Below are positions 44,554 to 55,546 of a stretch of DNA of 64,000 nucleotides, one piece after another. The stretch spans positions 1,429,081-1,493,080 of the forward strand of contig NC_006684.1 of NCBI RefSeq assembly GCF_000091045.1, given 5' to 3'. The position numbers and the translations under genes are program-made. Below the pieces are notes generated by a model that saw only the letters and a list, made by a program, of their open reading frames with translations, was not told the DNA's origin and searched no databases. This stretch comes from Cryptococcus deneoformans JEC21. Its lineage: Eukaryota > Basidiomycota > Tremellomycetes > Tremellales > Cryptococcaceae. Each line of letters begins with the position of its first letter. Positions within the stretch are counted from its first letter, which is position 1.

Positions 44554-47236
44554 ATGAATTCTTTCTCCTACCTTCCTCCGCCTCCTCGTGAGCCCAACTT
44601 GGCTCTTTTTCAACCGTCGTCCTACCCTCCACCATCGGCATCTCCTTTTGGCAGACCCAACCTCCCACATCAAACCTCGCTTCATCATCAACACAACAAC
44701 AGCAATGGCAGCTCTTACCAACCAGATAACAGCCCAGTTATATTAGACGACTGGGATCCCAAATCACCTGTCTCCCAATCTAGAACTTATGTCTCACCCG
44801 ATCCACCTCCTAGGGATGAGGATGTCTTCCCACCACCTTACGAGCATCACCATTCAAACGTCAACCAACATGAGCAATCACATTCACAATCATATCCACC
44901 AAGACGGCCCATTTCTGTTCCAGCAGCGTACTCGGCTTCCACATCATCGTCATCTATGCGCAAAGTGCTGTTCCCGCATCATCATGGATTAATAGCGTCT
45001 TCTTCAAACATGCCTGCAGGGAGTGATGGTGTCAGAGATGGAGGGTTGCATATTAGTATAGGAAAAGGTGATATGACGCCTGAGATGGACCCGTTTTACA
45101 ATCCTATTATGTCTCCGGTTCCTCAGCAATCGTCGAAAAAGAAGAAGGCCAGGAAGACAGAGGGGAAACAACCGACTTTCTTGATAAAGCTCTATTCGTG
45201 AGTGATTAATATAGTCATAGGCTGTCATATGGGTGACTGACGGATTTTGCAGGTTACTGTGAGTAGTACTTGGTAAGGCATAAGTGATGTTAGCTGACTC
45301 GACTATCAAGGTCTCAACCCGAATATAGTCATGTCAGTTCCGCTTTTGCATTCAGTTTCACGGAATAAATATTGATGCTAGCTGCAGATCATCCGATGGG
45401 ACGAAACAGGTGAATTAATAATCATCGAAAATCCTGAAGAGCTGGCAGACAAGATCTTACCTGTGGTATATCGACAAAGCAGGTTCGCAAGCTTCTCACG
45501 ACAACTCAATGTAAGTTTCACACCTGTTTCAGAGGGTAAGGCTGATGGAATGACAGATTTACGGATTCAACAGAAAGCTTAGCTTGAGGAATGTCGAAAA
45601 AGGCATCTGCGACCCCGATGCCAGCAGTTGGTGTAAGTAACCTTTTATCGCTGCACTGAATCATCACTTGAACTTATGTTCAAACGCAGCTCATCCCTTC
45701 CTTCGGCGAGATTCGACCAAACAAGAGATTACCTCTTTCAAACGTCGCGTTCCTCCTCGCCCCTCTCAAGCCCAAAAACGTCGCATGTCGATGGGCCTTG
45801 GCATCGGCATCAAGCCATCTTACGCCGGCGCCTCCAACTGCGAAGATCAAGCCTCACCCACATCTTCCGAACGCTCGCTTGATTGGCAATCACCTCCAGA
45901 CCCTTATCGACATCACCTCCTACCGGACGTTGACGAGGAAGCGCCGTTTGTATTTCCAACAAGGGATTACTTTGGTATGGCCGGCCATGCGCCTATGGAG
46001 TACGAAGGATGGAAACATAATGGTACAGCGGCAGGGAATTTACAAGGTGCGGTAGGACAAGTGGAAGAGGGATTTTCGCCTACGATGTCAATTCATTTTG
46101 ATTATGGGATACCACCTGATAGAAATAGGTTGGATGGGTGTATGGCGTCGAGTCAAGTCCGGCATGGAGGAAGCCCGAAAGGACTTGCGATCAATATTCC
46201 CTGCTCATCGCACCTTCCTAACCATCACACTCAACAGCAGGTTCAACCATCTCTCCCACTTTTATGTCAACCAGCATCTTTCTCTCTACTCACCCAGAAA
46301 TCACCAACAAATATTGTTCCACAGAGCGCACCAGCCAATACAGGCTCGTTTCCCATTCCTATACAGGTGACGCAGCAGCACATCCGTACTCGGAGCGTAC
46401 AGGGTGAACCTCCAAGTGCTATGTTGTTCTCCCCATTCGGTGAAGAGTTGGGGGAAGTCCCTGGACCTGCTGGATTTTCTCAGAGTCTCAATGGTACAAG
46501 AGGTTACAGACGTCAAGCGGGAAATATGGGCCAGCCTGCTATTCTGGCAGCACCGATTCTTGATCCTTCTGATCCATCTACCTGGGCTCGACGCGGGTTC
46601 ATAGACCTCACCACGGCAGGCGCTTCCAACCCGCTCCCATTCAACCCAGTGCCAATTTCTGCAAGCCACGCAACCTCGCCCCACTCTTTACCTACTAATC
46701 TGAATTCCTTGCACCAACAGCAGACTGCGTCACCCTCGGAATTGATGGGTCAGTCAATGAGCGCTGCACTGAGCGATGATTCGCCAACAACGGTCTCGCC
46801 AGGGATATACCAATTGGGCTTTTCATTGCCTGCCTATCCACCTTTGAAGAGACACATCTCGTCGCTTAACCCACCTGTAAGCGCTCACCTCAACCCGACT
46901 GCAAACATGACCTCTAACACTGGTCTCGCAAAGTCGCCTGACATGGCTAACGGGAATAATGTCCGTCTTTCAGCTATCATCCAGACGAAACAAGATCGAC
47001 GGCAGTCAATCAGTGCAAGCCCATATCCGCATTCTGCGCAGTCTCCAAGGCAAAGGCCAGGGGTGCTTAATGCGAGTGATAACGTGGGTGGGAATGGGTC
47101 TTGGACGGGGATGAATGGAGGTTCGTTGCGGATGATAGGATGTTCGGGTCGGGGTAGTGAAGGAGGCAGTTCGGCAGTTGATGTAGGTAATGTTGACGGT
47201 GGTGAAAGGAAGCAGAATGGGCATTCGTCTTCTTGA
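44554..47236 (+). CDS. HSF-type DNA-binding transcription factor
   Basis: Six exons join in phase: 44554-45197, 45253-45258, 45311-45332, 45388-45510, 45557-45632 and 45690-47236, for 805 aa. The HSF-type winged helix-turn-helix domain covers about residues 207-310. It begins PTFLIKLYS, continues LLSQPEYSHIIRWDETGEL, then VYRQSRFASFSRQLN (recognition helix), IYGFNRKLSL and a HPFLRRD closing motif. The N-terminus is Pro/His/Ser-rich and a basic KKKKARKTEGK precedes the domain. No receiver domain (as in Skn7) and no heptad-repeat trimerisation coil typical of Hsf1 was seen. It is therefore an HSF-domain regulator of Mga1/Sfl1 or divergent-Hsf type, and target genes are unknown. Exon 2 is a 6-nt microexon. 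The first ATG in frame was chosen; upstream codons lack an ATG. Confidence 0.9.
45253..45258 (+). other. 6-nt microexon of the HSF gene
   Basis: GTTACT lies between an AG (45251-45252) and a GTGAGT (45259). Its flanking introns are 55 and 52 nt, normal for this genome. Included in phase 2, it adds two residues and yields KLYSLLSQPEYSH, matching the HSF consensus KLYxMLxxPxxxH; skipping it would remove two conserved helix-1 positions. Confidence 0.85.
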
Positions 47237-47753
47237 GCTGGTGGAGGTTTTCAATGGGTTGATGGTTTGCGTACTGGTTGCGAGAATCTTCCCGCTACTG
47301 TATCCATATGTTTATATCCTCTTCGACTTTACATTTCACATTCCTTTTATTACGATTTCGAATTAACAGCCAGAAATAATGTCGATAGCCAATTTAGTCA
47401 ACGTTTGTCAGACAGGAAAGATGGCCGCCCGTCACGAGACCCTCAGAGTTGTACATTGTGTTAGATCCCTCGTATCTTATTGCTTTGCGTATGTTTGGTC
47501 CTTGTGAGGAAAGAGCTTTTCTCGTTGCCTATGTGCTATGCCCTATGTTTGCTTATAGATATGAACAACGTTCCCTGTAAGTCTGTCAGCTTGTGAAACG
47601 CCGAGCGTGGACCGGCAGAGCCCTTGGGCGATTGTATAATATAGTCCAGATTCGGATGAAAACCTGAGCGGTGAAAGAATAACAAGAGGTATCATCCAGG
47701 TAAGATTATCGTACAACATCTCATATATGCCACACCTCATCTAAAGCCCCAAT
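47237..47753. other. Convergent intergenic region
   Basis: 3' flanks of the HSF gene and the DUF2423 gene. No gene is supported. Confidence 0.45.
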
Positions 47754-48152
47754 CTAACGTCTCCTGGTGTTCCTCTTGGCCTTGGTACTGCCCTTTGGCC
47801 TGACGCTCATACCTCTAGCGGTCCTCCATTGCTCCTTTCTTGAACCCCTGTATCCGGATGTAGAGATCTTCTTGGGTTCCTCTAAAGACATTGGAAAATA
47901 AACTGATCAGCATATATCCTCAAATTCGTAACGAGACAGAGATATTGATAACTTACCCTTCATCTCAGCATCTTCGCCTTCAATGCGCTCCTCCTTAACT
48001 TCCTCATTGTCTCCATCCTCCTTCTTGTCCTTGCCCAAGAGCTTGTCGGACAGACGTTGAGTTCGAGCTGCTTCAGTGGCGGCATAGTGGGACATGTTCC
48101 TCTTTCGGGCACGAGAAGCCATCTTAGCTTTGGATCGAATTGACTTGGCCAT
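47754..48152 (-). CDS. DUF2423 nucleolar/ribosome-biogenesis protein (yeast Ybl028c-like)
   Basis: Two exons (48152-47957, 47881-47754) join in phase for 107 aa. The N-terminus AKSIRSKAKMASRARKR is the family hallmark, followed by YAATEAARTQRLSDKLLGK. The middle is acidic and Lys/Glu-rich. The C-terminus is basic (RKEQWRTARG, then RPKGSTKAKRNTRRR). Family members are small basic nucleolar proteins linked to ribosome assembly. The gene is recognised by composition and N-terminal motif. Confidence 0.85.
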
Positions 48153-48738
48153 TGTGGATATGCTTTTGGAATTGGGCTGTTTGAGAAATAGTTGAAGATT
48201 TGAGTGAAGTTTTGGCTGCTTCGGTCGTTGCTGTACCGATTTGATAATTTATAAAGCGGCGGGGTGTGCGCGAAAAGTTGTAAGGCGCTCATGTCCGCTT
48301 TGTTTTCAGCTCTCAAGTCTTGACGTCAACCCTTTTCTTTCCCTAAAAAGAAAGCTTATTGATTTATTAACAGGATTTTAATTAAGCTTCCAAAGTAAGT
48401 TGTTGCATGCTTTGCTCCTCTTCGAACCGCACGGTACGTGGTACCGACGTAATATGTATTCGGCTCAGACCACTAAGACTTATATAAAACTGCTCGATAA
48501 GACAGCCAGTTTTGCATTATCCTTAGTTGCCACACACCCCCAAGACATGGAACAGATTGAAATAATATTCAGGCGATGCATTAGATTGAAACAAGTGTTG
48601 GTAGATAAAATCTTTTATTCCACAACTCGATCTTGCGAAGCATCCAATGTCACCTTTTGACTACATAGATATTGTATTACACTCTAGATCTAAGCCCGAT
48701 TGCTGGCATATATGATTCAAGTAACGATAAATGCTAAT
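48153..48738. other. Intergenic region
   Basis: Promoter of the DUF2423 gene (minus strand, to its right) and 3' flank of the permease. An 86-codon plus-strand frame (48400-48660) has no recognisable features. No gene is supported. Confidence 0.45.
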
Positions 48739-50846
48739 TTACACTTCTTCAAGCTTTTTTGTGGAGATCTCCTCCTCGTGAGACGGACGTTGCAATTTTC
48801 TCGCCTGAGGGTCGTGAACAGAGTCAGGGTGAAGGATCCCTGATTTTTCTTCACCTGTGAAACCGAAGAGGGCATCCATTTCGTCGAGACGAAGACCTTT
48901 CTGTTGGGCCAGAAGATAGATCATTAGCAACTGGTAAAAGTCATAGGAACGAGAAGAGGGACTTACGGTTTCGGGGAGGAAGAAGTAGGCCCAGACGGCA
49001 CTGAGCATAAGACAGCCAGCGAAGAAGATCCAAGTACCCCAGCCCATAGCGAGGAAGATGTCAGGTGTAGTCTTACTGTAAGAGGCATTTTATCAGCACC
49101 TTGCATGATTCAAGCCAAAAAGAAAAATGTACTCACGTGATAACGAACTGCCAAAGCCATTGGCACATGGCAGCATAAGCACCACAAAGACCACGAATAC
49201 CAAGAGGGTAGATCTCAGAAGTGACGATCCAAGGAAGACCGTTAGCACCGAAGGACCAGAAGACAGAGTAGAACATGATCAAGGTAGTGGCAGCGGTACC
49301 ACCCTGTTTGGTGGAGTGGGAAATGACCTCTTGGTCGGCAGGGTGACCAATTTTAACGTAGGCGCCAACGTAGATCAAGCAGAGAGCACAAGCGACCGAA
49401 GAGACCATCCAAGGCTGCCTTCTACCCCACATGTCGATGAAGTAGACGTAGAAGATGATGGAGCCGACAGCTTTGACCAATCCATAGATACCGGTGTAAA
49501 GGTTGACGTCAGTGATACCGAGGGACCCGAACAAAGTGGGGGAATAGTAGTTGATGGCGTTGGCACCTATATTGCATAAATGTCAGCCACTGGCTTCTTG
49601 ATAAATCTTTCTTGCCATACCTGAGAAATTCTGGAGCGCAAACATAATGAAAGCAAGTGCCATACGGTTTCGAATACCCTTTAGGATGACTGCCTTGCCT
49701 GCACCGCGAAGATAGCCCCACAGACCGGGCTTGCCAGAGACGACCGCCCGCTCGTGGAGGATACGTTCACGGTAGAGGGAAATCTCCTCCTGGATGTAGG
49801 GGTGGTCTTCGGGGAGATTTCGAAGGTAGGTAAGAACTGAAAGTGCCTTCTCGTCTTGATCCTTCTTCAAGTAGAAGAGAGGAGACTCTTTGAGGAAGAA
49901 TGAACCAGCCATAAGGATACCAGCAGGACTGTAATGTGGAATTAGCATCGTTTGCAGTACCTCGAAAGTTGCCGTCCGTAAACTTACATCAACTGGATAC
50001 CCATAGGAAGACGCCAAGTAACGTCGCTGTCGAGGTTTATGTGCTCAGAGACACCATAATTGACCCACTGCGAGGGTTGTCAGCGGCTACCATGACGAAA
50101 TGACGAATGGGACGTACGAAGCCGACGAGGGAACCAAGCTGATAAGCAATCTCGAAGAGACCAGTCAATCGTCCTCGAATACTCGGAACAGAAAGTTCAC
50201 TAATGTAGGCAGGAACTAAGTTGATGGTCGTCAGCCCGGAATCTAGTCGCCTCCTGTACCTAATAACTCACCAGTACCGGTGATACCACCAACAGCCAAA
50301 CCACAAAGGGATCTTCCACCGTAGATGTAACTCAAGTTCTTGGGAGGACATGTTTGCAAGATGGCACCAACGATAAAAACCACTGTTGAGATTTGCAAGG
50401 TCATCTTTCGACCGTATGACTCCATGAGAGCCCAGGAGAAGGCGGCACCAAAAAAGGCAGCGGCTTGGAAACAAGAAGTGACATTGGAAGAGACATTGGC
50501 ATATTCGCCGGAGGAGAGTGTATCAAGGCCGAAGTATGCTTTGAATGATGAACGAGCAATGGTCGTACCCATGAATGCACCATCGTAACTATTAAGTAAA
50601 CTGCGTCAGCGGAAAGGTTCATCTCACAAAATTTATAGCTTGACCGAAAGAATAGCCATAAACCGGACCGGAACTTACCCAAAAGTGATAGCACCCCATG
50701 CGATTAAGAGAGCAGCAATGTACAGTCTCCAGTTATACTATGGGAGTCGTATGAGCCACTCAATCGCATGAACATGTCGTCGAACAAATAAAAGCACATA
50801 CCACTTGTGGCGGCGTCGGACGGTCTTCTGTGATCTTCCAGGCCAT
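48739..50846 (-). CDS. Quinate-type MFS permease (sugar porter superfamily)
   Basis: A multi-exon minus-strand gene with ATG at 50846 and stop at 48739. The start AWKITEDRPTPPQ is followed by a helix (LYIAALLIAWGAITFGYDGA). Hallmarks in order: SYGRKMTLQISTVVF in the loop 2-3 region, YGGRSLCGLAVGG, ESPLFYLKKDQDEKALSVL after the sixth helix, DMWGRRQPWMVSS, and WGTWIFFAGCLMLSAVWAY, with a PETK-type ending rebuilt across an intron. This arrangement matches fungal quinate/shikimate permeases (QA-Y/QutD), which import aromatic carboxylic acids at the plasma membrane. The acidic C-terminal tail (KKLEEV end) is typical of substrate-regulated permeases. Substrate assignment rests on family resemblance. 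CreA/Mig1-like sites upstream would fit glucose repression. Confidence 0.88.
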
Positions 50847-52671
50847 CTTGAGGGCGTAATGCAAGTAGTTGTCGAAAATTGGGGGTTCAGCCGGTGCAGA
50901 AAGTTGGTGAGTGTTTGCTTATCTGGAGAAGTAGATAGATAATGACACAGAGGCGAGAAAAAGCGATTCTACCAATAAGGCTTTATATGATGTCGAAAAA
51001 GATGAAGCAGTTTTAGAGTTTAAACAAGAAAGCCGATCAGTGTGGTCGGATCTCAAGTTTTTGGAGTTCGGGATGGACCGTAAATATTTACCGAACGTCG
51101 ACAGATGTCTTGAAATGTATTGATACAGGATGTAAGGAATGAAGAGCAACACAGGAAACAGCTGAATAGGGGACTCGACCCCGCTGTGGCGCAAATGATT
51201 CGTTGAGGGGAAACCCCGGGCTGCCCCGTAAAAAGTCTAACGAGCTACTCCCAAATCGGGAATGCCTTGCGGGGAAAAGTGGGCAGGGCTTTGCGTTTAT
51301 GCGAAACGGAGCGACTGTTTCGATACTCTGATTCGAGCAAGATCGCAGGAGAGGAGATGATGGAGAATGTGCTTCGGAATTGTTTGCCCCATACTTGCCC
51401 CGTCCAGCGTCGCCCAGCCCCGCGAAAAAAGGTCTGAGGGACACCGCCGCAGCATAACATTCAGGAAAAGCTTCCGTTCCCTTGGCCTCAGGGTCCAAAG
51501 CTGGAGAAGCCGAATGAACCGAATGCAGGTCTTCGGTACGGAAGCAAATTGCTGTCGGCACTACAAATCATTCGTTCGGATGTTGATCTGACCCGACTGT
51601 CGGTGCGTTCGTTTCTATCGGTGGATGATGCTGAATTCAAGGAGGATTGGAGAGGTTTGTTTGGGACAGTTAGCCAATTTGGAAGCTAAAGGAAGATCTG
51701 CAAATTGATCCAATGAAGCTCGTTTGTGAGGGCGATCCTTAATTTTTCATCGTTTCTCTACGTACATGTTGTTCGTTGCTTAAGCTTGTTCCCTCATCGC
51801 TCGGCTTTGTTGGTGGAAGTCAGGACACATTCATTGAACCTCAGACCAGCTAACAACAACAGATGTTCCTTGTTGATTGTGGACCTGTCCAAGCCTTATT
51901 GCTGCCACCCTAATCCGACCATCGGACCTTCCTTGAGCTGTGTCCTCTTTTCCTTTGCCACTCTTGATTTTGGACGTCTCTTCCGTCAAGTCCTAAGCAC
52001 GGCTGAATATGGGCCGAGCTACTATCCCATTATTCAAGAGATAGGTATGCCACTTCTCCACTATTATAACTTGCCCGTTTCAACTTCCGTCAGTTTCCTC
52101 AATCTATGATGATCCTTCAACTTTTCATTCCCGACCGACAGCAGGCGATGATTCGGAAGCCTTTTTCCAAAGAACAACTCCCTTATTCCGGTCCACATCG
52201 GCAATGAAATTTGTCCTGCTCATGTAATGCAAATTGGCTGGGAAGTATTGTTATTGCATTACAGAAAAGGTCTACGTCATACGACAAGAAACAATGATTC
52301 ATCCATAATCGATAATCGTCACTCAGCCAGCAGAAGTTTACCTTCATACAGGCCAAACCAGGAAATATGGTGTGATTCTTGATCTATCACTGCACTCTCA
52401 AATGCTTTTCACTCATCGTGGTTTTCCAGCAAACAGTATATGGCTTATATGCTTCTTTTACTCCCTCATTAGTTCGTCCTCCATCCCTTTGTCTTATCAG
52501 GCGATATCGCCTTCTTTTGATCAATATCGATGAGACTTTCTAGTACCGCCTTCTCGAATTCTTCATAATATTACCGTTCAACGAATCAGATCCATCCTTT
52601 GTCTTATCAAACCAACTTCATGCTCAGGCATGAAAGTTTGGTGCTGGGGAGGGATAGAGTAAGAACATAAG
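50847..52671. other. Long intergenic region upstream of the permease
   Basis: Non-coding promoter and spacer between the permease and the retroelement remnant. It includes GC-rich Mig1/CreA-like sites listed separately. Short open frames on both strands (about 51088-51591 and 51726-52109) lack domain-like composition. A short direct repeat (TTTGTCTTATCA) occurs near 52489 and 52597. Confidence 0.45.
51269..51423. promoter_or_regulatory. Pair of CreA/Mig1-like sites upstream of the permease
   Basis: GCGGGG followed by AAAA occurs at 51269-51274, and CCCCGC followed by an A-tract at 51418-51423, roughly 420-580 bp upstream of the permease ATG. These fit the SYGGRG core bound by CreA/Mig1 repressors. 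Such short motifs arise by chance in GC-rich sequence, so this is suggestive only. Confidence 0.3.
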
Positions 52672-52826
52672 TGTCAGGGGGCTATCTCTTCTGGCGATAG
52701 CCTTCAACAGGTTAGGGACAACAAATGATCCGAGGGCCTCTTTAAATAGGCAGCCAGATCAATGCCGGAAGATGATAGCTTTAAGTAGACGAAGAATACT
52801 TGTTGTCAAGAGATAGCCCCCTGACA
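52672..52826 (-). mobile_element. 155-bp LTR-like element with 19-bp perfect inverted ends
   Basis: The ends TGTCAGGGGGCTATCTCTT (52672-52690) and its exact reverse complement (52808-52826) bound a 155-bp segment. A TATTTAAA box lies on the minus strand (52741-52748). It starts TG and ends CA and lies 26 bp downstream of the gag remnant read on the minus strand, as a 3' LTR would. Inverted ends of 19 bp are longer than usual for LTRs. No matching 5-bp flanks were found, as expected if internal element sequence lies on one side. Confidence 0.6.
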
Positions 52827-52852
52827 GTATAGTGGATCGGCGGGGTGCTCTC

Positions 52853-53625
52853 CTAAGCCGACCGGCCTTGAGCTTTTGCTTGACGTTCATTGCGAGCCTG
52901 AAAAAGTCCGCAGGTGGCGAGCGTATGACCAGAATTGGCGCAATACTTGCAGAGTCCTTGAGTAAGACGACGAGCTTTTTCCTCCTCTGTCAAGGGTTCA
53001 CGGGGGCGAGAAGGAGAAGAGCTGACAGCGGGTGGAGTGGAGGAAGATGACTTTGGTTGATGGACCATGGAAGGTTCGGTTTTGAAATTAGACCTGTCCG
53101 CAGATCTAGCACGAAGACGATTGTCGAGCGCAGTAGCCCAGTCAATGAGTTCGTTGAGATTTGTTGGTTCGAACTGGGCACGCGCGAGTTCGTCTTGGAG
53201 ATTGTCGGACAGTTTTTCAATGGCCTTGTCGACCAAAATTTCATTATCGCCAGACCAACCAAGGATGGCTGTAAGACGCTGAAATTCTATGAAGAAGGAA
53301 TTGGCACTCGAAGTTTGTCGGAGTCGGCGAAGGCTTCGTCGGGCGGTGCCCTTCTCGTCAGCAGCACCCCATGTTCGCCTGATGAGTAAGGAACGAGGCG
53401 TAATCCGTAAGGATCAGGGGTTGAGGCTGCTGGATGATATAAGGTTGGAAGGATGAGAGGACGGGACCGCGAAGATTTGTCAAAATGAAAGTGATCTTGG
53501 TCTTATCACTGGGGAAGGACGAAGGGTAAGCGTCGAAGTAGAGCTGGGTAGTGGCTGGTATTGAGGGAAGATGCGGGGTAGACCCAGACAAACTTCGAGT
53601 GCCAATTCCTTCTTCATAGAATTTC
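52853..53625 (-). pseudogene. LTR-retroelement gag remnant
   Basis: Minus-strand reading contains gag-like blocks: FDAYPSSFPSDKTKITFIL and QPLILTDYASFLTH upstream, then a frameshift, then RLTAILGWSGDNE, DKAIEKLSDNLQDELARAQ and a CCHC zinc knuckle CKYCANSGHTLATC (C-x2-C-x4-H-x4-C), with a stop at 52853. No pol region follows before the LTR-like element. The 5' end breaks at about 53587-53625 within an inverted duplication. It is a fungal Ty3-type relic or a gag-only (TR-GAG-like) element, now inactive by frameshift and truncation. Confidence 0.75.
53281..53625. repeat. 39-bp perfect inverted repeat at the retroelement 5' break
   Basis: 53281-53319 and 53587-53625 are exact reverse complements over 39 bases, with 267 bp between them. 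The inner copy encodes part of gag in frame (SANSFFIEFQRL on the minus strand). The outer copy sits exactly at the junction with host sequence. This suggests an inverted, templated insertion during break repair. Confidence 0.9.
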
Positions 53626-53713
53626 GTCAGTTATCACTCAACATTCCGTCTCCTAGAATGATGAAGACTTTTGCGAAGGAAGAATTATTAATGATTATGA
53701 AAGATAGACTCAC

Positions 53714-53935
53714 ATGGCAAGCAGGGTCCCAATGGTGAGCCTTTGCGGCATGAAGTTTGACGTTGGCCGTGGCCTTGTCACTTACTGACATCTCATACTT
53801 CCGGCCCAAATCAGGATCTCCCAACTCTCTAGCCGTCTGCAGCCCAGCTCTCACTTTCGCTTGGTCACTATGCAGTCCATGCTTTAGCGCTTTGCGAGCC
53901 GTCTTAGCTAGTCTCTCTTCGATCCAAGGCGGCAT
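53714..53935 (-). CDS. Truncated or rearranged host gene, first exon
   Basis: ATG at 53935 opens 74 codons rich in Lys/Ala (EERLAKTARKALKHGLHSD, LQTARELGDPDLGRKYEMS, KLHAAKAHHWDPACH) and ends in phase 0 at a GTGAGT donor (53713). Downstream, a CTGAC branch-like site at about 53628 is followed by AG acceptors lying inside the retroelement junction duplication. The original 3' exon therefore seems lost or replaced. Using the AG just inside the duplication gives a 45-codon tail in a non-gag frame. The family is not recognised. It may be a chimeric gene or a broken one. Confidence 0.45.
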
Positions 53936-54564
53936 TAAGTACCGCGCGAGGTTATTATCTCGTCTGTGATCACTACATTACATAAATACTCCTCGCTCAT
54001 CGCTCATCTCCGTCCGTCCGCCTATCTACACGTGGCTCGGCAATAAATTAATTAATCAAAAATCTGATTCGTTGGGCTATAATTAAGCGACCAAAACAAA
54101 CCAGAACATTCGCGGCTGGAGGCGCAAAGGCAAAGTGCCACTTGATCGGCTATTGTCGGCGATACGCGATTTTATTATGGAAGGCGCGGGCGGTGACGAG
54201 CAAGGATGTCATTCGCCACTCCTTGTCTGATTAGAAATTAATACGAAAACAGGCTCGGCGCTCGGCGTTCGATGGGTGGAGGTAATTTTAATTGGAGATA
54301 ATTCTGATTATTAGGGATCTGATTACGATTTAATGGGCTTGTATTATGGCAAATTGCGTCGCTGCGTCACTCCTCGGCGCCGGGCGCTTACTTTTTATTA
54401 CAAGGAGTCATCCATTTCTCAACGGCAAGCAGTTAAGATCTTTCTTCATCGCCTCTCCAACTCCAACTTATCGTTCCATCTTCTCAAAAGCTTTTACACC
54501 TTTATTTTTTCTTTTACAAGACACACTACAAAGCAGAGACAAGTTTTAACAAGAAGCAACAAAG
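53936..54564. other. Divergent intergenic region, ISU1 promoter side
   Basis: AT-rich with several ATTAAT-type stretches (about 54045-54330), then a pyrimidine-rich segment before the ISU1 ATG. No gene is supported. Confidence 0.5.
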
Positions 54565-55546
54565 ATGATGCGAAACACTATCCTCCGATCGACCGCCGCT
54601 ATGGCTTCCACCTCTTTCGCTCGACCTGCTGTTCGAGCTCGACCTGTACTCGCCGCTGCTCGAACGATGGGTGCCGGCGCTGGTGTTTCCAAGAGGGGAT
54701 ACCACGCCAAGGTCATTGACCACTATGAGAATCCTCGTAACGTGAGTACTTTTCTACTTTGTTAGCAAGTGTTGTGCGTTTCCGAGAGGATTTCATTGGT
54801 CGAGTGGAGAGGCGGTAATATTATAAGAAACTGTTAAGAATGTGAAATAGCTGACTGATGGTATTTGTTGTTGCTGTAGGTTGGCAACCTTCCCAAGGGT
54901 GACTTTGATGTTGGAACTGGTCTTGTTGGTGCCCCCGCCTGTGGCGAGTGAGTCAAAATTTCATTCTATTTCCATCTTCCAGCATCCATCTATTTACCGT
55001 CGTCTCGATTGTAACTCTTCACGTATACAGCCGCTGACTGTTCTCTTCGTACCTAGCGTTATGAAGCTTCAAATCCGAGTAGGCGAAGACGGTGTCATCA
55101 GCGAAGTCAAGTTCAAGACGTTCGGTTGTGGTTCTGCTATCGCCTCATCGTCATATATGACTGAACGAGTAAAGGGCATGACCCTTGATCAGGCGGGTGC
55201 GGTGAAGAACACTGAGATTGCCAAGGAGCTCTGTCTTCCTCCTGTAAAGTGTGAGTCAAGCTTCCTGTTTCCCAGTATTCTGTCATCCCAAAAAAACGCT
55301 GTGTATTTTCGGCGTTTCGGCCGAGCACATCCTTTGGGTTTTTGGAACTGGACTTGGGGATCATTAAGTTTGTGATGAAGTTTTGCTGATGGACCTGTCT
55401 CCCTTATAGTGCACTGCTCTCTCCTTGCGGAAGATGCTATCAAGTCTGCCATCAAGGACTACCAGACCAAGCGAGCTCAGCGACTTGCATCTGCCAACGC
55501 TACTCTTGCCTCTTCATCGTCTCAGCCTCAACAGGCTGCTGCGTAA
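54565..55546 (+). CDS. ISU1: Mitochondrial Fe-S cluster scaffold ISU1 (ISCU/NifU-like)
   Basis: Four exons (54565-54741, 54880-54947, 55057-55250, 55410-55546) join in phase for 191 aa. ISU1 is the matrix scaffold on which Nfs1 and frataxin assemble [2Fe-2S] clusters before Hsp70/Hsc20 transfer. An Ala/Arg-rich presequence covers about 45 residues. The mature protein starts YHAKVIDHYENPRNVGNLPKG. Cluster ligands C80 (APACGD), C106 (FKTFGCGSAIASSS) and C149 (KLHCS) are intact. LPPVK (142-146) is the Hsp70-binding motif. The C-terminal Ala/Ser/Gln tail of about 20 residues extends beyond the usual family length. Intron phases support every join. Confidence 0.97.

Noticed and set aside
51088..51561. 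157-codon minus-strand frame in the permease upstream region
   Set aside because: GC-driven open frame overlapped by a plus-strand frame; no conserved motifs.
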